From Verrucomicrobiota bacterium (lineage in GTDB: Bacteria > Verrucomicrobiota > Verrucomicrobiia > Limisphaerales > PALSA-1396): 50,428 nucleotides of DNA. The notes under the pieces were generated by a model. It did no database searches, was not told where the DNA came from, and saw only the letters and a program-made list of their open reading frames with translations. Shown here piece by piece: positions 17,413 through 25,242 of the stretch (position 1 is its first letter; each line of letters opens with the position of its first letter). The stretch lies in the NCBI GenBank assembly GCA_016200005.1, contig JACQFP010000010.1:1-50428 (forward strand), given 5' to 3'. A program made the translations under genes and the position numbers.

Positions 17413-18432
17413 ATGTCCTGGAACGTCCTGATCACCTCATCTGCCGTTGCCAAAGTGGGTCAACGCGCACAGGAAATGTTGCGGCGCGCGGATTGCGATC
17501 TGATCACGCCTCCCAAGTTTGGCCCGCTCAATACCGCCGATTTGATGAGCCTGCTCAACGGAGTCGATGCGGTGCTAGCCAGTGTGGATCCCTACTCCGC
17601 CGAAGTGATCGAATCACCGGTTGCGGCCCGCCTGAAAATCATTTCGCGCTGGGGTGTGGGTTACGATTCAATCAACTTGGCAGCGGCGACCAAGGCCGGC
17701 ATCGTCGTCACCTACACACCTGGCATGCTCGATGATGCCGTTGCCGATTACACATTCGCTCTGTTGCTCGCGCTGGCGCGACGGGTTCACGAAGGGCATC
17801 TGACAATGCGCGCCGGCGAATGGCGCGTCACTTGGGGAAGCGATGTGAGCGGCAAAACCCTTGGCATCGTCGGCTGCGGACGCATTGGCCAGGCCGTCGC
17901 CCAACGCGCCAGCGGCTTCAAGATGCGCGTGCTGTCAAGCGATGTTTCGCCCAGTCCAACGGCGGAGAAACTGGGTGTTCGATTCGTTTCGCTCGATGAA
18001 CTACTGGCCGAAAGCGATTACGTCTCTTTGCACGCCGCGCTCACACCAGAAAGTCGTGGCCTGATCGGCGAAGCGCAATTGCGGAAGATGAAACCGACCG
18101 CATATCTCATCAACGCCGGGCGCGGTGCGCTGGTGGATGAGGCGGCGTTGCTTCGCGCCTTGGAGGAAGGTTGGATTGCCGGCGCGGCGCTCGACACTTA
18201 CGTGACCGAGCCGTTGCCTGCCGAGCATCCGTTGCGCCGCGCCCCGAACGTGCTGCTCGCTCCGCACCAGGCATCGTTCGCGCGCGAAACCGGTGAACGC
18301 GTGAGCATGGCAGCCGCCCAAGCTGTCGTGGACCTCAAGGATGGAAAACGGCCACAGCATGTTTTGAATCCTGAAGTGTTCAACTCCGCCAGCCTGCGAA
18401 CAAAACTTAAACCATCACGAGACACAAAATGA
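17413..18432 (+). CDS. D-isomer-specific 2-hydroxyacid dehydrogenase (phosphoglycerate dehydrogenase-like)
   Basis: 339 residues from the ATG at 17413. The frame is open further upstream, but the extra residues look non-conserved. The NAD-binding Rossmann motif is GIVGCGRIGQAV. The catalytic Arg lies in NAGRGALVDE, the Glu in TEPLPAEHPL and the His in LAPHQAS. The length equals that of the short (ACT-less) class. It should oxidise or reduce a D-2-hydroxyacid with NAD(P)H in the cytoplasm; the substrate cannot be told from sequence. A paralogue follows 220 bp downstream, separated by a hairpin-rich repeat. Genes of this type in Verrucomicrobia often sit beside sugar-degradation genes, which fits the neighbours. 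Confidence 0.9.
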   Translation: MSWNVLITSSAVAKVGQRAQEMLRRADCDLITPPKFGPLNTADLMSLLNGVDAVLASVDPYSAEVIESPVAARLKIISRWGVGYDSINLAAATKAGIVVTYTPGMLDDAVADYTFALLLALARRVHEGHLTMRAGEWRVTWGSDVSGKTLGIVGCGRIGQAVAQRASGFKMRVLSSDVSPSPTAEKLGVRFVSLDELLAESDYVSLHAALTPESRGLIGEAQLRKMKPTAYLINAGRGALVDEAALLRALEEGWIAGAALDTYVTEPLPAEHPLRRAPNVLLAPHQASFARETGERVSMAAAQAVVDLKDGKRPQHVLNPEVFNSASLRTKLKPSRDTK

Positions 18433-18494
18433 ATTAGGACTATGCACTTGATTCACCTAATCGAACCGGAACGTGAGCTGAACGAAGTTCGTCT

Positions 18495-18599
18495 CTCTCT
18501 CCCCGCGAGGGACGAGCGGGGAGAGAGCCGGAGAGAGGGGTTTGCGAGCATAAGCCCCTCCTCTCCCCGTCCCTCTCCTCCTTCAGCAGGAGGAGAGGG
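18495..18599. repeat. Two hairpins of the 'CTCTCCCC' dispersed repeat family
   Basis: CTCTCTCCCCGC (18495-18506) pairs perfectly with GCGGGGAGAGAG (18516-18527). CCCTCTCCTCC (18571-18581) pairs perfectly with GGAGGAGAGGG (18589-18599). The sequence between them (GAGAGAGGGG ... CCCCTCCTCTCCCC) can also pair, so the whole can fold as a compound structure. It lies between the two dehydrogenase genes. Confidence 0.75.
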
Positions 18600-18652
18600 A
18601 GTGACGTTCCGCACTCCGAAGGTAGAAAGGGAATCAAGTGCAAATACCTAAT

Positions 18653-19606
18653 ATGAAAATCGTTGTACTCGACGGTTACACGCTCAATCCGGGCGACTTA
18701 AGCTGGGATGAACTCAAATCTCTGGGCGATTGTGAAATCCATGACCGCACGCCGCCGCCGGAAGTTTTGGCGCGCGCCGCCGGTGCGGAAATTGTTCTTA
18801 CGAACAAGACTGTATTGACCCGCGAACTCATTCAAAGTCTGCCGAAGCTCAAATACATCGGCGTGCTGGCCACCGGAACAAATGTCGTGGATGTCATTGC
18901 CGCCCGTGAGCAAAACATTCCAGTCACCAACATCCCGACCTATGGAACAAAATCGGTGGCGCAGATGACCTTCGCACTGTTGCTGGAGTTGACGCAACAA
19001 GTCGGGCATCACGCACAAACCGTGCGCGACGGGCGGTGGACGCGCAACATAGATTGGTGTTACTGGGACGGCGCGCTGATCGAACTGGACGGTTTGACGA
19101 TGGGAATCGTCGGATTCGGCCGCATCGGTCGCGCCGTTGCTGATCTGGCAGCCGCGTTCGGGATGAAAATTCTTATTCACGACTCGTTGCGGCCGCAACA
19201 ACTTCCGGCAAATGTTTCTTTTGTCGATCTCGAAAATCTTTTCCGAAATAGCGATGTCGTAAGTCTGCACTGCCCGTTGACACCGGAAACGAAACAGCTC
19301 GTGAACGCTGAACGGCTCTCGTGGATGAAACACACCGCCTTCCTGATCAACACCAGTCGCGGGCCTCTGATTGATGACGCTGCGCTGGCTGCGGCGTTGG
19401 ACGCAGGAAGAATCGCCGGCGCGGCTTTGGATGTTCTCTCTGTTGAACCGCCGCCCGCCGACAATCCGCTGTTGAGCGCCAGGAATTGTGTGATCACACC
19501 GCACATCTCCTGGGCAACGCGATCCGCACGGGCGCGTCTCATGCAGATTGCCGTCACCAATGTTCGCGCGTTTCTGAACGGACGTTTGGAGAACGTCATC
19601 AACTAA
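18653..19606 (+). CDS. D-2-hydroxyacid dehydrogenase (glycerate dehydrogenase/hydroxypyruvate reductase-like)
   Basis: 317 residues from the ATG at 18653 (MKIVVLDGYTLNPGDLSW). The start of the longer frame, 15 bases upstream, is not ATG and is less likely. The N-terminal LDG-TLNPGDLSW segment is typical of the NADH-dependent glycerate dehydrogenase/hydroxypyruvate reductase branch. The Rossmann loop is GIVGFGRIGRAV, with catalytic Arg in NTSRGPLIDD, Glu in SVEPPPADNPL and His in TPHISWAT. The preceding gene is a paralogue of a different branch, so the two probably use different substrates. It is followed after 59 bp by an HD-domain gene. Confidence 0.9.
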   Translation: MKIVVLDGYTLNPGDLSWDELKSLGDCEIHDRTPPPEVLARAAGAEIVLTNKTVLTRELIQSLPKLKYIGVLATGTNVVDVIAAREQNIPVTNIPTYGTKSVAQMTFALLLELTQQVGHHAQTVRDGRWTRNIDWCYWDGALIELDGLTMGIVGFGRIGRAVADLAAAFGMKILIHDSLRPQQLPANVSFVDLENLFRNSDVVSLHCPLTPETKQLVNAERLSWMKHTAFLINTSRGPLIDDAALAAALDAGRIAGAALDVLSVEPPPADNPLLSARNCVITPHISWATRSARARLMQIAVTNVRAFLNGRLENVIN

Positions 19607-19665
19607 CGGCGGCCCCTCTGGACTCGTGGATTAACACTGGCCACATGGAGAATCGAGATGCAAAT

Positions 19666-20238
19666 ATGACGCGCGATGTTGCTCTGGCCCTACTCAGGGA
19701 ATACACGAAGTCCGAGTCACTTATCAAACACGCGCTCGCGGTCGAAGCCGCGATGCGCCATTACGCTGCCCACTTCGGCGAGAACATTGATCTCTGGGGC
19801 GTCACCGGCCTCATTCACGATTTCGATTACGAACGCTGGCCCAATCCGCCCGACCACACCCGCGAAGCCGCGCGCATCCTGCGCGAGCGCGGAGTGGATG
19901 AGGAAATTGTGGGCGCAATTCTTTCCCACGCCGAATGGAATCAGGATCAGTTCCCCCGCGACCGGCCCTTGCGCAAAACGCTTTTCGCGGTGGACGAACT
20001 GTGCGGCTTCATCACCGCCGTCGCTTATGTGCGACCGGAAAAGCTCACCGGCATGACCGCCAGCAGCGTGCGCAAGAAGATGAAACAAAAATCCTTTGCC
20101 GCCGCCGTCAAGCGCGAGGACATCGAACAAGGCGCGACGTTGCTCGGCCTCTCACTCGACAACCACATCACGCACGTCATCACCGCGATGCAGGGAATCG
20201 CAAGAGAGTTGGGCTTCGAGGGTGCTTCGCCGACGTAA
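19666..20238 (+). CDS. HD-domain phosphohydrolase-like protein
   Basis: 190 residues from the ATG at 19666, preceded by a GGAGA at moderate distance. An in-frame ATG at 19645 is the alternative. The HD signature is present: His in SLIKHALAVE, the HD pair in GLIHDFDYERW, then DHTREAARILRERG and ILSHAEW. The family (HDIG-type) contains metal-dependent phosphohydrolases of nucleotides and other phosphoesters, and the substrate here is unknown. Homologues of similar length are common as single cytosolic proteins. It probably shares a transcript with the upstream dehydrogenase. Confidence 0.85.
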   Translation: MTRDVALALLREYTKSESLIKHALAVEAAMRHYAAHFGENIDLWGVTGLIHDFDYERWPNPPDHTREAARILRERGVDEEIVGAILSHAEWNQDQFPRDRPLRKTLFAVDELCGFITAVAYVRPEKLTGMTASSVRKKMKQKSFAAAVKREDIEQGATLLGLSLDNHITHVITAMQGIARELGFEGASPT

Positions 20239-20323
20239 GGAACGAGGAGTCAACGTAATCAGCCACCGTTTGCTTCGGGCAACAGGATCATTCCCGCCGG
20301 CACTGATGTTCTTGGCGACTTTG

Positions 20324-21037
20324 TTATTTCAACGCTGTCTTTGCTTCGTCGGGCAGTTCGATTTTGGTCGAGCCGACATCCTTGACTTCGACGACCATCG
20401 TCTGGTTGATGTCGATCTCGCGCTCGCCGGCAGTGACTTTGCCCTGGAGGTTGAACTCGTATTTTGGCAGCGCGCTGTCCTTGAGCCAGAATTTGACCGA
20501 GCCTTTCAGTGTTTTCATCTCCGGCGGCGGTTGACCTTCGCGGCGACGCGCGGCCAGCAATATCAATTCCTTGACTTTGTCTTCCGACAGCTCGCCGGCA
20601 TAAGCTCCGTCCGCTTCCTTCAATTCTTTGACGCCGCCGAGCAGATCGACGGCCTCGGCGGCGGGCGTCTTCCATTGACGGATGCGACGCGCAATGGCCG
20701 CCGCGCCGCCCCCGGCCTGTTCAATATCGGCAAACGATTGCCAGCCTTCCAAAGTTTTTGCCGCGCCCTTTTCCCCTTTCATAAATATCTCGATGGACAC
20801 ACCGCCCGGTGTGATTATCAAGTAAGTGTAACCAGCCTTCTCGGTCTTGCCTTCAATCGGCCCGATGTTGCGCCCTGAGCTGCCGGTCTCGTCTTTGGGC
20901 GTCGTGGTCCAACTGTAATTGGGGCTGTCGCCGAGTTTTTTGGCGGCGGCGATGATTTTTTCTTTTGCGCCGGACTCCGCGGCGGTGAGCGTGGCCGTCG
21001 TGACAACCGTCAATCCAATCAATAAATATTTTTTCAT
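20324..21037 (-). CDS. Exported protein of unknown function
   Basis: A 237-residue protein with a clean signal peptide (MKKYLLIGLTVVTTATLTAA). The mature part is rich in Lys, Glu and Gly, with no Cys or membrane helix. It includes a segment resembling periplasmic lipid/lipoprotein-carrier-like folds (FWLKDSALPKYEFNLQGKV, INQTMVVEVKDVG), but the similarity is too weak to name a family. It is convergent with the HD gene, with an 85-bp gap. Confidence 0.7.
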   Translation of the reverse strand: MKKYLLIGLTVVTTATLTAAESGAKEKIIAAAKKLGDSPNYSWTTTPKDETGSSGRNIGPIEGKTEKAGYTYLIITPGGVSIEIFMKGEKGAAKTLEGWQSFADIEQAGGGAAAIARRIRQWKTPAAEAVDLLGGVKELKEADGAYAGELSEDKVKELILLAARRREGQPPPEMKTLKGSVKFWLKDSALPKYEFNLQGKVTAGEREIDINQTMVVEVKDVGSTKIELPDEAKTALK

Positions 21038-21149
21038 AACGATTCTTTCCCACTTAATGGCGCACGCGGCGGGCGATGTCCAGCTTGCGTGTTGGAAAAC
21101 TTTTTATTGGATCAGGTTATTGACTCCCTTTGATGCAGACAGGAACAAC

Positions 21150-21214
21150 CTAAAGGTTGAACTCCAGCAGAAACGGCCGGCGCGGCGTTGGAGTTCACGC
21201 TTTAGCGTGTCCGA
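21150..21214. repeat. Imperfect inverted repeat with nested CACGCTTTAGCGTG palindrome
   Basis: CTAAAGGTTGAACTCCAGC (21150-21168) is the near-perfect inverse of GTTGGAGTTCACGCTTTAG (21187-21205), around a GC-rich 18-base loop. The right arm overlaps the smaller palindrome CACGC-TTTA-GCGTG. It looks like a dispersed extragenic palindrome. The rest of the 372-bp gap (21038-21409) shows no gene. Confidence 0.65.
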
Positions 21215-21409
21215 TGGGCCAAAGGGAATCTGGTGGATGGCCTGGCATTTTTTCCGCAGACACAACGCGCAGGGGACCGGTCATCGGCGGCTTTCGCAGT
21301 TGTGTGATTACCGGTTGTGCCTGTTTCGCGACGGCAGGAGATTGGGTTCCCTTTTTTAGCCGGACGAATTATTTGCGCAATTCATGGCGAAAGGCGATAT
21401 TTCCCGCGT

Positions 21410-22084
21410 ATGAAAGCAATCATCGTTAGTTTGACAATGCTGGGCTTCGCCGCGTCGGCTTTGGCGCTCGACAAGGTGGAGCTGGACTATCGAATCAACA
21501 AGCTGACGGCCAAATTCGTGGCGTTGCAGCAAAAGCCGGACAAGCGCATCCCGGCCGAAACGCTGCGCAAGGCGCGAGGCATCGTCCTGATGGAGAGGAC
21601 CAAGGCCGGCTTCCTATTCGCCTACCAGGGCGGCAATGGCGTGGCGCTGGTCAAAGACGCACAGTCCGAACAGTGGAGTCCTGCGGCATTCGTGAGGGCG
21701 AGCGAAGCCAGTCTGGGATTTCAAATTGGCGGCCAACAGTCGTTTGTCGTGATTCTCCTGATGAACAACACCGCCAAGGACATGCTGACCGATCTGAACT
21801 ATAAGTTCGGTGGCGAAGCGAGCGGAACCGCCGGTCAGGACAGTGCTGGGGCTGAAGGTGTCGTCTCCTCGATCGAGGCGCCCGTGCTCGTCTATAGCGA
21901 CCGCAAAGGGCTGTACGGCGGCGCCGCCATCAAGGGCGACACTCTCGCGCCCGACACGGACGCCAACGTCGCGTATTACGAGCAGGCAGTGACCATGAAG
22001 GAAATCCTGTTCGAGAACAAAGTGAAGCCGACCGAGGCCACATCCGAACTGATCAAAAAAATCACGGAATACTTTGGGCAGTAA
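21410..22084 (+). CDS. Exported SYLF-domain (Ysc84-like) protein
   Basis: 224 residues from the ATG at 21410, chosen because it opens into a signal peptide (MKAIIVSLTMLGFAASALA). The SYLF/DUF500 domain covers most of the mature protein: ETLRKARGIVLMERTKAGFLF, EQWSPAAFVRASEASLGFQIGGQ, VILLMNN, and YSDRKGLYGGAAIKG. SYLF proteins bind phosphoinositides or lipids in eukaryotes; the bacterial exported versions are of unknown role, probably at the envelope. It is followed by a clear terminator hairpin. Confidence 0.88.
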   Translation: MKAIIVSLTMLGFAASALALDKVELDYRINKLTAKFVALQQKPDKRIPAETLRKARGIVLMERTKAGFLFAYQGGNGVALVKDAQSEQWSPAAFVRASEASLGFQIGGQQSFVVILLMNNTAKDMLTDLNYKFGGEASGTAGQDSAGAEGVVSSIEAPVLVYSDRKGLYGGAAIKGDTLAPDTDANVAYYEQAVTMKEILFENKVKPTEATSELIKKITEYFGQ

Positions 22085-22115
22085 GTCAACTGCGGTTCAA
22101 TAATCAACTAACTTT

Positions 22116-22146
22116 CAGGCCGTCCACTCCGGACGGCCTGATTTGT
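22116..22146 (+). terminator. Rho-independent terminator after the SYLF gene
   Basis: CAGGCCGTCC (22116-22125) and GGACGGCCTG (22131-22140) form a perfect 10-bp stem with an ACTCC loop, followed by ATTTGTT. The U-tract is short, but the hairpin starts about 30 bp after the stop codon, as expected for a terminator. Confidence 0.75.
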
Positions 22147-22318
22147 TAGGCTAGGGTCATGCGGTGTTGCCCGCAGTGGCGAGCAAACCTCCGCGCGCCC
22201 AAGACGCGATAGGCGGGTGTTGCCGCTGCTGTGGACTTTGAAGGAAATAGACCATCTTGCGTCTTGATATAACGGTGATTTTGGCTCAACTTTAGTCCAT
22301 CAGGCCACCTCGTTCGTT

Positions 22319-22657
22319 ATGACAGCAACGGGAAAGCAATCGTGGGAGAAGGTTCGAGCAAAAGGACGCACTCGTTTTATTATGCAGAGCATGGTTCGCT
22401 GGGGGATTCCGTTCGGAATGGTCACGACTTTTGGCCCCATTCTCTTTGACATTCTCTATGACATTGCCAAGCACGGGGCCGAGACACCGCTTGTTCTTCC
22501 TTGGTGGTACAACCTTGTAACTGCCTTCGTGATTTCAATTCTGAGTTTCGGTTATTTGTTCGGCCAGGGGAATTGGAGCAAAAATGAGAGCGCTTATCTG
22601 AAACTTACGGAAGACGAGCACTCAACCTCTCCTAACACCGCGACGCCAACAGTTTAG
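22319..22657 (+). CDS. Small membrane protein of unknown function
   Basis: 112 residues with two predicted membrane helices (about 29-47 and 61-81) and a hydrophilic C-terminus. No clear Shine-Dalgarno sequence precedes the ATG at 22319. Nothing in the motif pattern is recognised. Coding is likely from the membrane-protein composition and the lack of a competing gene. Confidence 0.6.
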   Translation: MTATGKQSWEKVRAKGRTRFIMQSMVRWGIPFGMVTTFGPILFDILYDIAKHGAETPLVLPWWYNLVTAFVISILSFGYLFGQGNWSKNESAYLKLTEDEHSTSPNTATPTV

Positions 22658-22749
22658 TTTCAAACTGGCCAACTACTTTTTTTTGACTTGGGTTGACGTA
22701 CGCGAAATCCTGTGGGAAGTGAAATCACCATCTCCAACTCGGAGAACAA

Positions 22750-23028
22750 ATGAACCGGAAAATTTTGCGCGTCCTTGCATTGGCGTTGCTCGTGGGCGCC
22801 GTGGGCGTATGGTTGGCCACCGGGGCGAGTCGCGGCTGGACCAAGACGAGTGTGCCGATCGACAAGACCGACGAGGTCACCGGCATCACTAATCCCGAAT
22901 ACCAGAAGCGCTTCGTCGCGGGCGTGGATTTTCTCGGGACGGCGCTGCTGGGAGCCGGAGTCCTGATGGCTGCTTCGTTTCTGTTCCGTAATAAACCAAC
23001 TCAAACCTCTAATCAAAAAATCGATTAA
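22750..23028 (+). CDS. Small two-helix membrane protein upstream of YceI-like gene
   Basis: 92 residues, with a good ribosome-binding site (GGAGAA at 22741-22746) before the ATG. Helices lie at about 6-24 and 60-80, with a roughly 35-residue extracytoplasmic loop between them. It ends 2 bases before the ATG of the YceI-like gene, so the two are translationally linked. It resembles no family I can name. A role with the downstream periplasmic protein is inferred from position only. Confidence 0.75.
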   Translation: MNRKILRVLALALLVGAVGVWLATGASRGWTKTSVPIDKTDEVTGITNPEYQKRFVAGVDFLGTALLGAGVLMAASFLFRNKPTQTSNQKID

Positions 23029-23030
23029 TC

Positions 23031-23642
23031 ATGAAACACGAACTGAACTGCCTGCTTGCTTTCGCTTGCTTTCACACCGTCGCGCTGGCTGCGCCGCAAA
23101 CCTTCGACTTCAAAGATCCGAAGGGCGTCAATAACGCCGTCTTCAAGCTGGATGCGCCGCTGGAGGCCGTGAATGGCAGCGCCAACGGTATTTCCGGCAC
23201 CGTCACCTTTGATCCCGCCAACCCGTCGGCCACTAAAGGAAAAATCACCGTTGCCAGCGTTTCGCTGCACGTTGGCAATCCCATGCAACAAACGCATCTG
23301 CACAGTGACAAATGGCTGGACGTGGCCAAGCATCCTGAGATCACGTTTGAAACAACAGAATTGAAGAATGCCAAGACCGCTGGCGATACGACGACCGCCG
23401 ATGTGACCGGCACGTTTACGCTCAAGGGCATTTCAAAAGTGATCACCGTGCCGGTCAAGATGACTTACCTTAAGGACAAGCTCGGCCAGCGCGTGCCCAG
23501 GATGAACGGCGACCTGCTCGTCATCCGCGCCAGCTTCAACATCAAGCGCAGCGACTTCGGCATCAATCCGGGTCAATTCGAGGAGAAGGTTTCGGATGTG
23601 ATTGAACTCACTCTGAGCATCGCTGGCGCGTCACCTCGGTGA
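23031..23642 (+). CDS. YceI-family periplasmic protein
   Basis: 203 residues with a signal peptide (to about residue 20, ALA-AP). The YceI lipocalin-like fold is marked by ISGTVTFDPANP, HLHSDKWLDVAKHPEITFETT, GTFTLKGISKVITVPVKM and SDFGINPG. Members bind isoprenoid or polyprenyl lipids and are induced by acid or base stress in some bacteria. Here it follows the 92-residue membrane protein by 2 bp. Substrate unknown. Confidence 0.9.
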   Translation: MKHELNCLLAFACFHTVALAAPQTFDFKDPKGVNNAVFKLDAPLEAVNGSANGISGTVTFDPANPSATKGKITVASVSLHVGNPMQQTHLHSDKWLDVAKHPEITFETTELKNAKTAGDTTTADVTGTFTLKGISKVITVPVKMTYLKDKLGQRVPRMNGDLLVIRASFNIKRSDFGINPGQFEEKVSDVIELTLSIAGASPR

Positions 23643-23723
23643 GGCGCAGGCAGCCACCAATGCACCACTGCCGTTTAACGCAAACTCCGAAACAGAACAG
23701 GGAGCGCGCCCGCCTCGGGCGCT

Positions 23724-23840
23724 GTTTTCCGCGCCTTCGCGGAAAACGCTTGGCGCACGGAATTTTCCAACACCTCGATAAGCGATCACGCATCGCAGGC
23801 CGGACGCGAGGGCGCGTCCAGCGACGCCCGCGGCGGGCGT
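23724..23840. repeat. Cluster of three strong hairpins between convergent genes
   Basis: GTTTTCCGCG/CGCGGAAAAC (23724-23733, 23738-23747; loop CCTT), GGACGCG/CGCGTCC (23802-23808, 23813-23819; loop AGGG) and ACGCCCGC/GCGGGCGT (23824-23831, 23833-23840) are all perfect. The first likely acts as a bidirectional terminator between the YceI and pectate-lyase-like genes. The other two look like a repeat element. Confidence 0.7.
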
Positions 23841-23872
23841 GATCCCCCAACTTCGGAGTTTAAGGATTCGCG

Positions 23873-25150
23873 TTAGTTCGTATCGCTCACGTTGTCGGTG
23901 ATCGTGACCTGGCCTTTGCTGCGGTTGGCAATTCGAGGTTTGCCTTTGAAAAGATTTCCGCTGATGGCCGCGCGCTGGACAGCTTCGGCCAGTTCGATTT
24001 GCGGTTTGTCTTCCTGGAATTCACAACCGCGCACGATCACACTGCCACTGTCCACGCGCAACGCGGACCGGCCTTCCTTCTTCCGGTCCCATTGCACAAA
24101 CGTACAATCGCCAAAACCAACCGCGCCTTTGCCGGCCAGCCGCGCGATCTGGTTGCACGGTCCCCAGAACGCGCAGTTCACGAAGCGCACGCTGCCGGAA
24201 TTGGACGTTTTGACCTCGACCATCGTCGGATCAGGGCCGTGAAAGGAGACGAACTCGCCGTTGGAGATGAGGAGCGCCATGCGGGCCGATTCCTCCACCA
24301 CCACCGCCGTGAAGCAATCGTCCGCGCCGATGCCGAGGAAGTTGCCGTTGCAGACGCCGGTTTTCGTCTTGATGAATTTGTAACCAATGTTGTAGCCGAA
24401 ACAAAAGGTGTTGAAGACGTACTGCCAGTCCGAGCGACCGAACACGAACGCTTCGCCGTTCTGTTGCTGCCACTCGAAAAGTTTCGGCGACATGCTCCAC
24501 CAGGGATTGAAGTGGACGTTCTCAATGCGCCCGATGTCGTAGATCGCATCCACAAAAATGCCGCGACGCAACGGCTGGCCTTGCACATCGCGGATGAGGT
24601 GACGTTCGTTCTGGCTGGCGTCGATGCCGTTGTAGGGATTCAATAACTCGACCTGCAACACGGCGGGGTTCTTGCCGCGCATCGCAATCGTCCACGGGTA
24701 GGGTTTGGGAACGTCGGTCGGATTCTGGTTCGGATAAAACAGCACGACACCTTTGAGTGTGCTGTTGTTGTTCAAGGTGATGAACGGGCTGCCGGTTACG
24801 TTGCCCGCATTTTCCGTCACCAGGAACGTGGTGCCGTCGTCCGTGGGTTTCGGCAGACCCGCGTCGCGCACACCGGAGTGCGCGGGCACCGATTGCCAGA
24901 TGCCTTCCAGCGTAACCGCATTCGGCACGTTGAGGTGGCCGGCGAAGAAGTAATTGCCGCGCGGCGCGTGAACAATGCCGCCGCCGGCTTTGGTGGCCGC
25001 GTCGAGCGCGCGTTGGAACGCTGCTGTGTCGTCGGTCGTGCCGTCACCTTTGGCGCCGAAGTCACGGACCGAAAGGGCATCCGATGCAACGACAGCGTTC
25101 GACAGTAAAGAACCGAGAAGGGCGAGAAGAATGCGGGTTGAGTTGGTCAT
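23873..25150 (-). CDS. Secreted pectate-lyase-superfamily (right-handed beta-helix) protein
   Basis: 425 residues from the ATG at 25150 (MTNSTRILLALLGSLL, a signal peptide); the upstream extension is rejected. The segment VRDFGAKGDGTTDDTAAFQRAL followed by AGGGIVHAPRGNYFFAG is the hallmark of the Pectate_lyase_3/GH28-like N-terminal region, and beta-helix repeats follow (GNFLGIGADDCFTAVV, VRFVNCAFWG, VIVRGCEFQE, AAISGNLFKG). It is probably secreted and polysaccharide-binding or -cleaving. The exact linkage cannot be given and no catalytic triad is assigned. Upstream on the same strand, about 90 bp away, is the unrelated 2-oxoacid oxidoreductase. Confidence 0.85.
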   Translation of the reverse strand: MTNSTRILLALLGSLLSNAVVASDALSVRDFGAKGDGTTDDTAAFQRALDAATKAGGGIVHAPRGNYFFAGHLNVPNAVTLEGIWQSVPAHSGVRDAGLPKPTDDGTTFLVTENAGNVTGSPFITLNNNSTLKGVVLFYPNQNPTDVPKPYPWTIAMRGKNPAVLQVELLNPYNGIDASQNERHLIRDVQGQPLRRGIFVDAIYDIGRIENVHFNPWWSMSPKLFEWQQQNGEAFVFGRSDWQYVFNTFCFGYNIGYKFIKTKTGVCNGNFLGIGADDCFTAVVVEESARMALLISNGEFVSFHGPDPTMVEVKTSNSGSVRFVNCAFWGPCNQIARLAGKGAVGFGDCTFVQWDRKKEGRSALRVDSGSVIVRGCEFQEDKPQIELAEAVQRAAISGNLFKGKPRIANRSKGQVTITDNVSDTN

Positions 25151-25242
25151 GATTACCAGACGCTCCGGCAAATCGCGCAATTCAACAAGGAATGGAGGAC
25201 TGACGTTTGCACGCGCCAGGCGCAACAACCGCCTCTGCTCGT

